From Actinomadura graeca (GTDB taxonomy: Bacteria > Actinomycetota > Actinomycetes > Streptosporangiales > Streptosporangiaceae): a stretch of 64,000 nt of DNA. Each line of letters begins with the position of its first letter. Position 1 is the stretch's first letter. The notes beneath the pieces were generated by a model. That model did not search any database. It was not told where the DNA came from and saw nothing but the letters and a program-made list of their open reading frames with translations. A program made the translations under genes and the position numbers. Of this stretch, positions 11,923 through 21,208 are shown in pieces. The DNA lies in contig NZ_CP059572.1 in the NCBI RefSeq assembly GCF_019175365.1, positions 744,001 through 808,000 on the forward strand, in the 5' to 3' direction.

Positions 11923-11932
11923 CTTAGTATCC
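11923..11932 (-). promoter_or_regulatory. -10 box upstream of the DUF349 gene
   Basis: On the minus strand GGGATACTAAGG contains GATACT / TACTAA about 60 bases upstream of the chosen GTG. No strong -35 is visible, so the promoter call is tentative. Confidence 0.35.
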
Positions 11933-11939
11933 CGTTCGC

Positions 11940-12680
11940 CTAATTCCCGACGATCGTGACGTCCTGGATCGTGACCTTCTTCTTGGGCTTGCCGTCGCCC
12001 TTGGGATCCGAGCCGCCCTTGGCTATCTTCTCCAGCACGTCCATACCCTTGGTTATTTTCCCGAACACGGTGTAGTCGGGCTGGAGTTGCGAATCGCCGT
12101 AGACCATGAAGAACTGGCTTCCGTTGGTGTCGACGCCGGAGTTCGCCATGGCGAGCGTCCCCTTGAGGTACTTGGCGCCCGCGGTGTTCTCATTGGCGTA
12201 CTGGTAGCCCGGGCCTCCCATTCCGGTGCCCTTGGGGTCACCGCACTGAAGGACATTGAGGCCGCCACTGGTCAGCCGGTGGCACGGGCTGTTGTCGAAG
12301 AAATTCTTGCCCGCCAGGAACGCGAACGAGTTGACGGTGCAGGGCGCCTTCCCGCCGTCCAGGGACATGACGACGTCGCCCTCGTTGGTCTTGACCGTCG
12401 CCGTGACCATCCCCTTGTAGGCGGGGTCCTTGGGCGGCTTGCCGAGGTTCTTGGGGGCGCCGTCGGCCTGGGCGGGCTTGTACGTGCAGCGGCCGCCCGC
12501 ATTGTCGTCCTTGCCGATGACCATGGCGGTCGCGGTGCCGCCGCCCGCGATGACCACCACCCCGGCGACCGACCCTATGATCTTGAGCCGGCGGGCCCGG
12601 GCCGCCTCGGCCTGGCGGCGCTGCTCCTGGCGCTCGTAGCGTTGCCGAGCGAGCTGCTTCTTGCGGTCCTTCCCGGCCAC
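11940..12680 (-). CDS. Membrane-anchored cyclophilin-type peptidyl-prolyl isomerase
   Basis: This 246-residue protein has a charged cytoplasmic N-terminus (residues 1-32), one transmembrane helix (about residues 33-54) and an extracytoplasmic cyclophilin domain. The domain shows FFDNSPCHRLTSGG, GTGMGGPGYQYANEN, KGTLAMANSG and NGSQFFMVYGD, which match the active-site strands of cyclophilins. It is expected to help proline isomerisation during folding of exported proteins. It ends 20 bases before the DUF349 transcription region. A -10-like TACTAT lies at 12721-12726 on the minus strand. Confidence 0.9.
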   Translation of the reverse strand: MAGKDRKKQLARQRYERQEQRRQAEAARARRLKIIGSVAGVVVIAGGGTATAMVIGKDDNAGGRCTYKPAQADGAPKNLGKPPKDPAYKGMVTATVKTNEGDVVMSLDGGKAPCTVNSFAFLAGKNFFDNSPCHRLTSGGLNVLQCGDPKGTGMGGPGYQYANENTAGAKYLKGTLAMANSGVDTNGSQFFMVYGDSQLQPDYTVFGKITKGMDVLEKIAKGGSDPKGDGKPKKKVTIQDVTIVGN

Positions 12681-12899
12681 TTCCCTGCCTTTCCGCCGTG
12701 ATCAGGTGAACGTGGAGCGCATAGTAGCGGTCCTGGGGGGAAGGCGCCCCTTCCCCTGAACGAACGTGGAGGAAGCCGCCGGTCCCCTTCCCGGAAGGGC
12801 CTCGCGACACGGCGATCGTCCAATCCCGTTCGCGGTGGCCACGGCGGCGCCGGTACCCTCGGACACGCCCATCCGAGATGGTTCGAAGGAAGGACGACC
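12681..12899. other. Divergent promoter region with two G/C-rich dyads
   Basis: This 219-base gap separates the cyclophilin gene (minus) from the metallo-beta-lactamase gene (plus). It holds a perfect 8-bp hairpin GGGGAAGG-N4-CCTTCCCC at 12737-12756 and a 7-bp dyad CCCTTCC-N1-GGAAGGG at 12785-12799. TACTAT on the minus strand and TACCCT near 12851 on the plus strand could be -10 boxes. The related GGAAGG arms in both dyads suggest a shared DNA-binding protein, but this is only inference. Confidence 0.35.
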
Positions 12900-13595
12900 G
12901 TGCTCGTCGCCGGGTTCCCCGCTGGATCGTTCGAGGCGAACTGCTACGTCGTGGCGCCCGCCGCGGGCGAGGAGTGCGTGATCGTCGATCCCGGCGAGGG
13001 CGCCGAGGCCGGAATCGAGGAGATCCTCCGCGAGCACCGGCTCAAGCCCGTCGCGGTACTGCTCACGCACGGCCATCTCGACCACGTCTGGTCGGTGGCC
13101 CCGGTCTGCGGCGCGAAGGACGTCCCGGCCTACATCCATCCGGACGACCGGGAGCTGCTCACCGACCCGGCCAAGGGGCTGTCCCTCGGCGCCGGGCAGC
13201 AGCTGTTCGGGGGGCTGGAGCTGACCGAGCCCGACGACGTGCGGGAGCTGTCGGACGGGGCGGTGCTGGAGCTGGCGGGGCTGAGCGTCACCGTCGATCA
13301 CGCCCCGGGGCATACGCCGGGGTCGGTGACCTTCCGGACGCCCGCGACGGCGGACCTGCCCGGCGTGATGTTCTCGGGCGACCTGCTGTTCGCCGGGTCG
13401 ATCGGCCGCACCGACCTGCCGGGCGGCTCGTACGAGGAGATCCTCGCGAGCCTGTCGCGGGTGTGCCTGTCCCGCCCCGACGAGACGGCGGTCCTGCCCG
13501 GGCACGGCCCGCAGACCACAATCGGACGCGAGCGCGCGACCAACCCGTTCCTCTCCGGCCTGGTGCCGGCGGACGGGCCCAACAAGGGATTCTGA
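12900..13595 (+). CDS. Metallo-beta-lactamase-fold hydrolase (glyoxalase II-like)
   Basis: This 231-residue cytoplasmic protein has the binuclear zinc motif THGHLDHVW and the further metal ligands expected in VDHAPGHTPGS, FSGDLLF and PGHGPQT. The overall layout matches small hydroxyacylglutathione-hydrolase-like proteins that lie upstream of hisS in many actinomycetes. The substrate is unknown, and a thioester is only a guess. The start is GTG at 12900, preceded by GAAGGAAGGACGACC. It lies 12 bases before hisS and is probably co-transcribed with it. Confidence 0.87.
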   Translation: MLVAGFPAGSFEANCYVVAPAAGEECVIVDPGEGAEAGIEEILREHRLKPVAVLLTHGHLDHVWSVAPVCGAKDVPAYIHPDDRELLTDPAKGLSLGAGQQLFGGLELTEPDDVRELSDGAVLELAGLSVTVDHAPGHTPGSVTFRTPATADLPGVMFSGDLLFAGSIGRTDLPGGSYEEILASLSRVCLSRPDETAVLPGHGPQTTIGRERATNPFLSGLVPADGPNKGF

Positions 13596-13607
13596 GCCTG
13601 AGAGACC

Positions 13608-14876
13608 ATGAGTTCGAGCTTCCAGGCCCCCAAGGGGGTCAGTGAATACGTCCCGCCGCGCGCGGACCTCTTCTTCGCCATCCGCGAGGCGTTCGCCGAG
13701 CAGGCCCGGCTGGCCGGTTACGGCTACCTGGAGCTGGCCGTCTTCGAGGACACCGCGCTGTTCCGGCGCGGTGTCGGCGAGTCGACCGACGTGGTGTCCA
13801 AGGAGATGTACACCTTCGAGGACCGGGGCGGCCGGTCGCTGACGCTGCGCCCGGAGTTCACCGCGGGCGTGCTGCGGTCCGTCCTGGAGAACAACCTCCA
13901 CAAGCAGGGCGCGCTGCCGGTCAAGGTGTGGACGACCGGGCCCGCGTTCCGTGCCGAGCGCCCCCAGCAGGGCCGCTACCGGCAGTTCTACCAGCTGGAC
14001 CTGGAGGCGATCGGCAGCGAGGACCCGCAGGTCGACGCCGAGACGATCGCCGTCGCCGTGCACTGGTACCGCTCGCTGGGCCTGACGCAGGTGCGGCTGC
14101 TGCTGAACTCGCTCGGCTGCAAGGAGTGCCGCCCCGCCTACCGGGCCCTGCTGCAGGACTTCCTGCGCCGCCTGGACCTGGACGAGGCGACCCGCGCCCG
14201 CATCGAGATCAACCCGCTGCGGGTGCTGGACGACAAGCGCCCGCAGGTCCGCGCCCAGCTCGCGGACGCGCCGCTCATGGCCGACCACCTGTGCCCGGCG
14301 TGCAAGAGCCACCACGACCGCGTCCGGCAGCTCCTCGCCGACCTCGGCGTCGCGTGGGAGGACACGCCCGCCCTCGTCCGCGGCCTCGACTACTACACCC
14401 GCACCACCTACGAGTTCGACCACCCGCTGCTCGGCGCCCAGTCGGGCATCGGCGGCGGCGGCCGCTACGACGGGCTGTCGGAGAGCATCGGCGGGCCGCC
14501 GCTGCCCGGCATCGGCTTCGGGCTCGGCCTGGACCGGACGATCCTGGCGATGGAGGCGGAGGGCGCCGCGTTCCCCGCCGGGCCGCGCTGCGAGGTGTTC
14601 GGGGTGGCGCTGGGCGAGGCGGCCGAGCGCCGGATGTTCGCCCTCGTCGACGGGCTCCGCCGCGCGGGCGTCGCCGCCGACATGGCCTTCGGCGGGAAGC
14701 GGCTGAAGGGCGCCATGAAGGACGCCGACCGCTCCGGCGCCCGGTACGCCGTGATCCTCGGCGAGCGGGATATCACGGACGGCGTCGCCCAGGTCAAGGA
14801 TCTGGCCGAGGGCGAGCAGGACGCCGTCCCCCTCGCCGACATCATCACGACGTTGAAGGAAAGGCTCTCGAAATGA
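13608..14876 (+). CDS. hisS: Histidyl-tRNA synthetase
   Basis: HisRS charges tRNA-His. The 422-residue protein has class II motifs: motif 2 around [20 protein letters not shown], the histidine-specific [24 protein letters not shown] and motif 3 [10 protein letters not shown]. The C-terminal anticodon-binding domain follows ([10 protein letters not shown] onward). Length is normal. The ATG at 13608 lies 12 bases after the upstream gene, and the stop overlaps the aspS ATG by four bases, so hisS and aspS are coupled. Confidence 0.96.
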   Translation: MSSSFQAPKGVSEYVPPRADLFFAIREAFAEQARLAGYGYLELAVFEDTALFRRGVGESTDVVSKEMYTFEDRGGRSLTLRPEFTAGVLRSVLENNLHKQGALPVKVWTTGPAFRAERPQQGRYRQFYQLDLEAIGSEDPQVDAETIAVAVHWYRSLGLTQVRLLLNSLGCKECRPAYRALLQDFLRRLDLDEATRARIEINPLRVLDDKRPQVRAQLADAPLMADHLCPACKSHHDRVRQLLADLGVAWEDTPALVRGLDYYTRTTYEFDHPLLGAQSGIGGGGRYDGLSESIGGPPLPGIGFGLGLDRTILAMEAEGAAFPAGPRCEVFGVALGEAAERRMFALVDGLRRAGVAADMAFGGKRLKGAMKDADRSGARYAVILGERDITDGVAQVKDLAEGEQDAVPLADIITTLKERLSK

Positions 14877-16660
14877 TCCGCACGCACGAGGCGGGGACGC
14901 TCCGCAGGGAGCACGCCGGGCGGCCGGTCACGCTGGCCGGCTGGGTCGGCCGCCGCCGCGACCACGGCGGCGTCACGTTCATCGACCTGCGCGACGCGTC
15001 CGGCACCGCGCAGGTCGTCTTTCGTGAGGACGAGGTGGGCCCGGGCGGCGTGCTGAGCTCGGCGCACGACCTGCGCGCCGAGTTCTGCGTCAGGGTCGTC
15101 GGGGAGGTCCGGATCCGGCCCGCCGGCAACGAGAACCCCGAACTGCCCACCGGCGACATCGAGGTCGCCGCGACGGAGATCGAGGTGCTGTCGGAGGCGG
15201 CGCCGCTGCCGTTCCCCATCGAGGGCGACGTGAACGTCAACGAGGAGATCCGGCTCAAGTACCGCTACCTCGACCTGCGCCGCGACGCGGTCGCGCGCGC
15301 CGTCCGGATCCGCTCGGAGGCCGCGTTCCTCACGCACGAGGTGATGCGGGAGCACGGGTTCGTCAATGTCGAGACCCCGACGCTGACCCGGTCCACCCCC
15401 GAGGGCGCCCGCGACTTCCTCGTCCCCGTCCGGCTCAAGCCCGGCCACTGGTACGCGCTGCCGCAGTCGCCGCAGCTGTTCAAGCAGCTGCTCATGGTGG
15501 GCGGGCTGGAGCGCTACTACCAGATCGCCCGCTGCTACCGGGACGAGGACTTCCGCGCCGACCGGCAGCCCGAGTTCAGCCAGATCGACATCGAGATGTC
15601 GTTCGCCGACCAGGACGACGTCCTGAAGGTCGGCGAGGACCTCGTCGCGCGGCTCTGGCGGGACATCGCCGGCTACGAGATCCCCCGCCCGATCCCCCAC
15701 ATCACCTACGCCGACGCGATGGCCCGCTACGGCTCGGACAAGCCCGACCTGCGGTTCGGCAACGAGCTGACCGACGTGACCGCGTACTTCGCCGGGACGT
15801 CGTTCCGGGTGTTCCAGGCCCCCTACGTGGGCGCGGTGGTCATGCCCGGCGGGGCGTCGCAGACCCGCAAGGAGCTGGACGGCTGGCAGGACTGGGCGAA
15901 GGCCCGCGGCGCCCGCGGGCTGGCGTACGTGCTCGTCCAGGAGGACGGCACGCTCGGCGGCCCCGTCGCCAAGAACCTCTCCGACGCCGAGAAGTCGGGG
16001 CTGGCCGCCGAGGTCGGCGCCGACGTGGGAGACGCGATCTTCTTCGGCGCCGGGAAGCGGCACGCCACCCAGGAGCTGCTCGGCGCGGCGCGGCTGGAGA
16101 TCGGCCGCCGCCGGGACCTGATCGACGAGACGGCCTGGAGGTTCGTCTGGGTCGTGGACGCGCCGGTCTTCGAGCCCGTCGAGGACGCCAAGGGCGAGCA
16201 GATCGGCTGGACGTCGGTGCACCACCCGTTCACCGCGCCCAAGCCCGAGTTCGCCGCGACCTTCCACGAGGACCCGGGCGCCGCGCTCGCCGACGCCTAC
16301 GACCTCGTCCTCAACGGCACCGAGATCGGCGGCGGTTCCATCCGCATCCACCGCGCCGAGATGCAGCAGCGGGTGTTCGACGTGCTGGGCCTGTCCAAGG
16401 CGGAGGCGGAGTCCCAGTTCGGCTTCCTGCTGGAGGCGTTCAAGTTCGGCCCGCCCCCGCACGGCGGCATCGCCTTCGGCTGGGACCGGACGGTGATGCT
16501 CCTCGCCCGGCAGGACTCGATCCGCGACGTCATCGCCTTCCCCAAGGCCGCGTCCGGCAGCGACCCCCTGACCGCCGCGCCCACGCCGATCACGGCGCAG
16601 CAGCGCGAGGAGGCGGGGGTCGACGTGATCCCCGAGGACGAGGACGACGCCGACGCCTGA
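14873..16660 (+). CDS. aspS: Aspartyl-tRNA synthetase
   Basis: This is a 595-residue bacterial-type AspRS. The N-terminal OB-fold anticodon domain ([18 protein letters not shown]) is followed by the class II core with [19 protein letters not shown] (motif 2), an inserted GAD domain in the middle, and motif 3 in [16 protein letters not shown]. The C-terminus is acidic. The start at 14873 overlaps the hisS stop. Whether it also makes Asp-tRNA-Asn cannot be decided from the sequence alone. A strong hairpin lies directly after the stop. Confidence 0.96.
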   Translation: MIRTHEAGTLRREHAGRPVTLAGWVGRRRDHGGVTFIDLRDASGTAQVVFREDEVGPGGVLSSAHDLRAEFCVRVVGEVRIRPAGNENPELPTGDIEVAATEIEVLSEAAPLPFPIEGDVNVNEEIRLKYRYLDLRRDAVARAVRIRSEAAFLTHEVMREHGFVNVETPTLTRSTPEGARDFLVPVRLKPGHWYALPQSPQLFKQLLMVGGLERYYQIARCYRDEDFRADRQPEFSQIDIEMSFADQDDVLKVGEDLVARLWRDIAGYEIPRPIPHITYADAMARYGSDKPDLRFGNELTDVTAYFAGTSFRVFQAPYVGAVVMPGGASQTRKELDGWQDWAKARGARGLAYVLVQEDGTLGGPVAKNLSDAEKSGLAAEVGADVGDAIFFGAGKRHATQELLGAARLEIGRRRDLIDETAWRFVWVVDAPVFEPVEDAKGEQIGWTSVHHPFTAPKPEFAATFHEDPGAALADAYDLVLNGTEIGGGSIRIHRAEMQQRVFDVLGLSKAEAESQFGFLLEAFKFGPPPHGGIAFGWDRTVMLLARQDSIRDVIAFPKAASGSDPLTAAPTPITAQQREEAGVDVIPEDEDDADA

Positions 16661-16669
16661 CCCTCCGCA

Positions 16670-16691
16670 GGGCGGCCCTCCGGGGCCGCCC
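16670..16691. terminator. Hairpin terminator between convergent aspS and rel
   Basis: A perfect 9-bp stem (GGGCGGCCC / GGGCCGCCC) with a 4-base loop (TCCG) begins 9 bases after the aspS stop and ends 20 bases before the rel stop. There is no U-run, as is usual in high-GC actinomycetes. Its position suits bidirectional termination. Confidence 0.75.
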
Positions 16692-16711
16692 TACCGGGTG
16701 GCCCAGGGCCC

Positions 16712-19306
16712 TTACCTGGTGGCGCCGCTGGTGACGCGGTAGACGTCGTAGACGCCGTCGATGGAGCGGACGGCCTTGAGGACGTGCCCGAGGTGCTTGG
16801 GGTCGCCCATCTCGAAGGTGAACCGGCTGACGGCGACGCGGTCGCGGGTGGTGGTGACCGAGGCGGACAGGATGTTGACGTGCTGGTCGGACAGCACGCG
16901 CGTCACGTCCGACAGGAGCCGGGGCCGGTCGAGCGCCTCGACCTGGATGGCCACGAGGAAGACCGAGTCCTCGCCCGGGGACCACTTGACGTCGATCAGG
17001 CGGTCGGGCTGGGACTTCAGGCTGCCGACGTTGGCGCAGTCGGCGCGGTGGACGGACACGCCGTGGCCGCGGGTGACGAAGCCGACGATGTCGTCGCCGG
17101 GCACGGGGGTGCAGCACCGCGACAGCCGCACCCACACGTCCGGGTCGTCGGCGACGACGACGCCGGGGTCGCCCGCCGGGCGGTTGCGCTTGCGGCGGGT
17201 GGGCAGCGCGATCTCGGCGAGGTCCTCCTCGGCGCTCTCGACGCCGCCGAGGGCGTCCACGAGGCGCTGGACGACGGTCTGCGCGGAGACGTGGCCCTCG
17301 CCGACGGCCGCGTAGAGCGACGAGACGTCGGTGTAGCGCAGGTCGCGGGCCAGGGCGAGCAGCGCCTCCCCGGACATCATGCGCTGGAGCGGCATGTTCT
17401 GCTTGCGCATCGCGCGGGCGATGGAGTCCTTGCCGGACTCGATGGCCGTGTCGCGGCGCTCCTTGGAGAACCAGTGCTTGATCTTGTTGCGGGCGCGGGC
17501 GCTCTTGACGAAGCCGAGCCAGTCGCGGCTGGGCCCGGCGTCCTGGGACTTGGAGGTGAACACCTCGACGGTGTCGCCGTTGTCGAGGGTGGACTCCAGG
17601 GGCACGAGGCGGCCGTTGACGCGGGCGCCGATACATCGGTGCCCGACCTCGGTGTGGATCGCGTAGGCGAAGTCGACGGGGGTCGCGCCCTGCGGCAGCG
17701 CGATGACGTCGCCCTTCGGGGTGAAGACGAACACCTCGGAGACCGACAGGTCGAAGCGCAGCGACTCCAGGAACTCGGCGGGGTCGGCGGTCTCCTTCTG
17801 CCAGTCCAGGAGCTGGCGGAGCCACTGCATGTCGCCGGCCTTGCGGCCGCCGACCGTCTCCTCCTTGTACTTCCAGTGCGCGGCGACGCCGTACTCGGCG
17901 CGGCGGTGCATGCCCCAGGTGCGGATCTGCAGCTCGACGGGCTTGCCCTCGGGGCCGATCACGGTGGTGTGCAGCGACTGGTACATGTTGAACTTCGGCA
18001 TCGCGATGTAGTCCTTGAACCGGCCGGGGACCGGATTCCATCGCGCGTGGATCGAGCCGAGGGCGGCGTAGCAGTCGCGGACGCTGTCGACGAGGACCCG
18101 GATGCCGACCAGGTCGTAGATGTCGTCGAAGCTGACGTCCCGCGCGATCATCTTCTGGTAGATCGAGTAGTAGTGCTTCGGCCGCCCGGTGACGGTGGCC
18201 TTGATCCGGGCCTCGCGCAGGTCGGTCGAGACGTTCTCGATCACTTCCTGGAGGTACACGTCGCGGCGGGGGGCGCGTTCGGACACCAGGCGGGCGATCT
18301 CGTCGAACCGCTTGGGGTACATGGTGGCGAACGCGAGGTCCTCCAGCTCCCACTTGAGGGTGTTCATGCCGAGGCGGTGGGCGAGCGGCGCGAACACCTC
18401 CAGGGTCTCGCGGGCCTTCTTCTCCTGCTTGTGCCGCGGCATGTAGCGCAGGGTGCGCATGTTGTGCAGCCGGTCACCGAGCTTGATCACCAGGACGCGG
18501 ATGTCGCGGGACATCGCGACGACCATCTTGCGGACGGTCTCGGCCTCGGCCGCCTCGCCGTACTTGACCTTGTCGAGCTTGGTGACGCCGTCGACCAGCG
18601 CGGCGATCTCGTCGCCGAAGTCGGCGCCGAGCTCGTCGAGGGTGTACGGGGTGTCCTCGACGGTGTCGTGCAGCAGCGCCGCGCAGAGGGTCTCGGTGTT
18701 CATGCCGAGCTCGGCGAGGATGGTGGCGACGGCGAGCGGATGCGTGATGTACGGGTCGCCGCTCTTGCGCTTCTGGTGGCGGTGATAGTGCGCGGCCACG
18801 TCGTAGGCGCGCTCGATGAGCCGGAGGTCCGCCTTCGGATGCGTGTTCCGGACGGTCTTGATGAGTGGTTCGAGTACCGGATTCATAGTGGGACCGCGCT
18901 GGGCGCCCAGCCTGGCGAGCCTGCGGCGGACGCGGGCTGCGGAAGGCGGGACGGTGGTCGTGGACGTGGTGCCTGTGGCGGCGGGGTCGTCGGCGGCGGT
19001 GTCCCCCGGCCGTCCGGCGGGGCCTTCGGGCCGTTCGGACGGGCGGGCGCCGGGCGGCGCCGCGGGCTGGTCGGAAGGCGTCTGATCGGAAGGCGTCTGG
19101 TCGGGAGGTGTCTGCTCGGGAGGCGTCTGCTCGGGAGGTTTCCGGTCGGCGGACGGCCGGTCGGAGGGCAGGGCCTCTCCGGGCGGCGGCCCGGCGGCCC
19201 CGGGGGCCTCCTGCCCGGCGGCTCCCCGTGCGGGACGGCGTTCTGCCTGGGGCTCCGCCGCGGCGTCGGTCACCGCCGCGTCGGTCGATACCACCTCACC
19301 TGGCAC
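16712..19306 (-). CDS. rel: Bifunctional (p)ppGpp synthetase/hydrolase
   Basis: This long RelA/SpoT enzyme makes and degrades the alarmone (p)ppGpp. The 864-residue protein has an N-terminal disordered extension of about 140 residues, then the HD hydrolase domain (LLHDTVEDT), the synthetase domain ([38 protein letters not shown]), a TGS domain ([16 protein letters not shown]), a zinc-finger-like region ([17 protein letters not shown]) and an ACT domain at the C-terminus. The extension contains five near-identical 5-residue repeats. An internal ATG at 18886 ([12 protein letters not shown]) would give a shorter family-like protein and is a real alternative start. apt lies upstream. Confidence 0.93.
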   Translation of the reverse strand: MPGEVVSTDAAVTDAAAEPQAERRPARGAAGQEAPGAAGPPPGEALPSDRPSADRKPPEQTPPEQTPPDQTPSDQTPSDQPAAPPGARPSERPEGPAGRPGDTAADDPAATGTTSTTTVPPSAARVRRRLARLGAQRGPTMNPVLEPLIKTVRNTHPKADLRLIERAYDVAAHYHRHQKRKSGDPYITHPLAVATILAELGMNTETLCAALLHDTVEDTPYTLDELGADFGDEIAALVDGVTKLDKVKYGEAAEAETVRKMVVAMSRDIRVLVIKLGDRLHNMRTLRYMPRHKQEKKARETLEVFAPLAHRLGMNTLKWELEDLAFATMYPKRFDEIARLVSERAPRRDVYLQEVIENVSTDLREARIKATVTGRPKHYYSIYQKMIARDVSFDDIYDLVGIRVLVDSVRDCYAALGSIHARWNPVPGRFKDYIAMPKFNMYQSLHTTVIGPEGKPVELQIRTWGMHRRAEYGVAAHWKYKEETVGGRKAGDMQWLRQLLDWQKETADPAEFLESLRFDLSVSEVFVFTPKGDVIALPQGATPVDFAYAIHTEVGHRCIGARVNGRLVPLESTLDNGDTVEVFTSKSQDAGPSRDWLGFVKSARARNKIKHWFSKERRDTAIESGKDSIARAMRKQNMPLQRMMSGEALLALARDLRYTDVSSLYAAVGEGHVSAQTVVQRLVDALGGVESAEEDLAEIALPTRRKRNRPAGDPGVVVADDPDVWVRLSRCCTPVPGDDIVGFVTRGHGVSVHRADCANVGSLKSQPDRLIDVKWSPGEDSVFLVAIQVEALDRPRLLSDVTRVLSDQHVNILSASVTTTRDRVAVSRFTFEMGDPKHLGHVLKAVRSIDGVYDVYRVTSGATR
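19067..19141. repeat. Five 15-bp tandem repeats inside rel
   Basis: Five consecutive 15-base units of the type CTGGTCGGAAGGCGT occupy 19067-19141. They encode a repeating (P/S)(E/D)QTP pentapeptide in the N-terminal extension of Rel. Units differ from each other at only a few positions, so copy number may vary between strains. Confidence 0.85.
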
Positions 19307-19377
19307 CCAGCCTCCCTGGTCCTTGCGGGCGCGGTCTCCACTGCGCCTCGCGGGTCACGCCGGACCCCGATCTCGCC

Positions 19378-19383
19378 AGTGTA
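19378..19383 (-). promoter_or_regulatory. Candidate -10 box for rel
   Basis: TACACT on the minus strand lies in the 95-base gap between apt and rel, about 70 bases before the rel start. The -35 region is poor. It suggests that rel can be transcribed apart from apt. Confidence 0.35.
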
Positions 19384-19401
19384 TCCGGCACCCATTTAGT
19401 G

Positions 19402-19926
19402 CTAGACCGTAACCAGCGAGTGGACGTCCAGATTCCCGAGCCTCCCGCGTCCGCGCAGGAACGACAGCTCGATCAGGACCGAGAGGCCCACGACGTCTCC
19501 GCCGCCCCGGCGGACGAGGTCGGCGGCCGCCCTGGCCGTCCCTCCGGTGGCCAGCACGTCGTCGACGATCAGCACGCGGTCGCCGGGCGCGAACGCGTCG
19601 ACATGGAGCTCGATCGTCTCGGTCCCGTACTCGAGATCATAGGTCTCCTCGTGCGTCCGTGACGGCAGCTTCCCCTTTTTGCGCACCGGGACGAAACCCG
19701 CGCCGAAGTGGTAGGCGACGGGGGCGGCGAGGATGAACCCGCGCGCCTCGATCCCGACGATCTTGTCGATGGTGCCGCGGCCGTGGTGGTTGACGATCGC
19801 GTCCACCACGCCCGCGAAGGCGACGTGGTCGGCGAGCAGCGGGGTGATGTCCTTGAAGACCACGCCCGCCTTCGGGTAGTCGGCCACGTCACGGATCCGG
19901 TCCTGGATCAGCTTGCCGAGGTCCAC
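19402..19926 (-). CDS. apt: Adenine phosphoribosyltransferase
   Basis: Apt converts adenine and PRPP to AMP in purine salvage. The 174-residue protein has the expected N-terminus with DYPKAGVVFKDITPLL, the IVGIEARGFI segment and the PRPP-binding motif VLIVDDVLATGGTA at about residues 119-132. The start is GTG at 19926. It lies between secF and rel, as in most actinomycetes. A very stable hairpin separates it from secF, so transcription from the sec operon may be reduced before it reaches apt. Confidence 0.95.
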   Translation of the reverse strand: MDLGKLIQDRIRDVADYPKAGVVFKDITPLLADHVAFAGVVDAIVNHHGRGTIDKIVGIEARGFILAAPVAYHFGAGFVPVRKKGKLPSRTHEETYDLEYGTETIELHVDAFAPGDRVLIVDDVLATGGTARAAADLVRRGGGDVVGLSVLIELSFLRGRGRLGNLDVHSLVTV

Positions 19927-19963
19927 GCTGCACTCCCCTGTGCTGGGTCCCGCTGGTCATGGG

Positions 19964-20015
19964 CCGGCCGTGCCCGCACCCGCCCCGGGACGGGGCCGGA
20001 CGCGGGCACGGCCGG
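19964..20015 (-). terminator. Very strong hairpin between secF and apt
   Basis: A perfect 14-bp stem (CCGGCCGTGCCCGC / GCGGGCACGGCCGG) encloses a 24-base loop that itself contains CCCCG-GGA-CGGGG. It lies 20 bases after the secF stop and 37 bases before the apt start. It is probably the terminator of yajC-secD-secF, or a partial one that lets some transcription reach apt. Confidence 0.75.
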
Positions 20016-20035
20016 AGATGTCCGCCGCGCCGGCG

Positions 20036-21205
20036 CTACTTGCCTCGGCGCTGCTGGCGGCTGCCGCGCTTGGGCTGCTGGCGCGGACCCTGCTGCACGA
20101 CCTTGCGGACGGTCACGCTCGCGGCACCGTCCTCGCCGTCGCCGTCGCCGCCGCCGCCATCGCCGTCGTCGTCGGAGGAGGAGCCGGAGGCGTCGCCGGA
20201 CGGCCCCGTCGCGGCCTTGACCTTGGCGGCCTTGGCCTGCCGCTTCGCGCTGGACTCGCGGCGCGCGATGTTGGCGCGGATCTCCTTGTACTTCGGCTCC
20301 CGCTCCTTGAGCTGGACGAGCAGCGGCGTCGCCACGCAGAGCGAGGAGTACGTACCGATGATCATTCCGACGAACAGGGCCAGCGACAGGTCCTTCAGGG
20401 TGCCCGCGCCGAACAGCGTGGTGCCGATGAACAGGATCGCGCCGACCGGCAGGATCGCCACCAGCGAGGTGTTCAGGGAGCGGACGAGGGTGCTGCTGAG
20501 GGCCTGGTTCGCCGCCTCGCTGTAGGTGGTCTTGGAGGTCGGGCCGAGCGGTCTGGTGACCTCCTTGATCATGTCGAAGACCACGACCGCGTCGTACAGC
20601 GAGTAGCCGAGGATCGTCAGGAAGCCCAGCAGGGTGGCGGGGGTGACCTCGAATCCCGACCAAGCGTAGACGCCCGCGGTGATGACCAGGTCGTGGACGA
20701 GCGCGACCACCGCGGCCAGCGCCATCCGCCACTCGAACGCCACCGACAGGTACCCGATGATCAGGATCATGAAGACGATCAGCGCCTGCCAGGCCTTCTT
20801 CTGGATCTCACCGCCCCACGAGGCGCCGACGACCTGGGTGCTGACCTTGTCGGCGGGGATCTGCAGTTCCTTGGTCACGTTCTGCTTGATCCCGGTGACC
20901 TGCGCCGACGACAGGCTCTCGGTCGTGACGCGCCAGTCGCCGCCCGCCTTCTGCACGATCGCCTGGTGGGCGCCGCCGCCGGTGACGGCGCCGCGCACCT
21001 GCTCGATCGAGTGGCCGGACGCCTTGAAGGTGAAGACCGACCCGCCCTTGAACTCCACGCCGATGTTGAGGCCCTGGATCAGCAGGCCCGCGATCGACAG
21101 CGCCAGCAGGAACCCGGAGATCGAATACCAGATCTTCGGCTTGCCGACGATGTCGGCGCTGACCTCGCCCCGGTAGATCCGGGAGATGATCGCACGCGTC
21201 CCCAT
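20036..21205 (-). CDS. secF: Protein translocase subunit SecF
   Basis: SecF is part of the SecDF complex that uses the proton motive force to help export through SecYEG. The 389-residue protein has a first helix near residues 28-47, an extracytoplasmic P4 domain, and five C-terminal helices including GFLTILGYSLYDAVVVFD and LPVGAILFIGTTLFGAG. The conserved NTSL stretch is present. The C-terminus is an extended Lys/Arg and Asp/Ser-rich tail (SSSDDDGDGGGG). It lies 3 bases after secD. Confidence 0.95.
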   Translation of the reverse strand: MGTRAIISRIYRGEVSADIVGKPKIWYSISGFLLALSIAGLLIQGLNIGVEFKGGSVFTFKASGHSIEQVRGAVTGGGAHQAIVQKAGGDWRVTTESLSSAQVTGIKQNVTKELQIPADKVSTQVVGASWGGEIQKKAWQALIVFMILIIGYLSVAFEWRMALAAVVALVHDLVITAGVYAWSGFEVTPATLLGFLTILGYSLYDAVVVFDMIKEVTRPLGPTSKTTYSEAANQALSSTLVRSLNTSLVAILPVGAILFIGTTLFGAGTLKDLSLALFVGMIIGTYSSLCVATPLLVQLKEREPKYKEIRANIARRESSAKRQAKAAKVKAATGPSGDASGSSSDDDGDGGGGDGDGEDGAASVTVRKVVQQGPRQQPKRGSRQQRRGK

Positions 21206-21208
21206 GGC

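Noticed and set aside
16784..19399. Long plus-strand open frame opposite rel
   Set aside because: It is the complement of a fully recognised Rel protein and has no family motifs.
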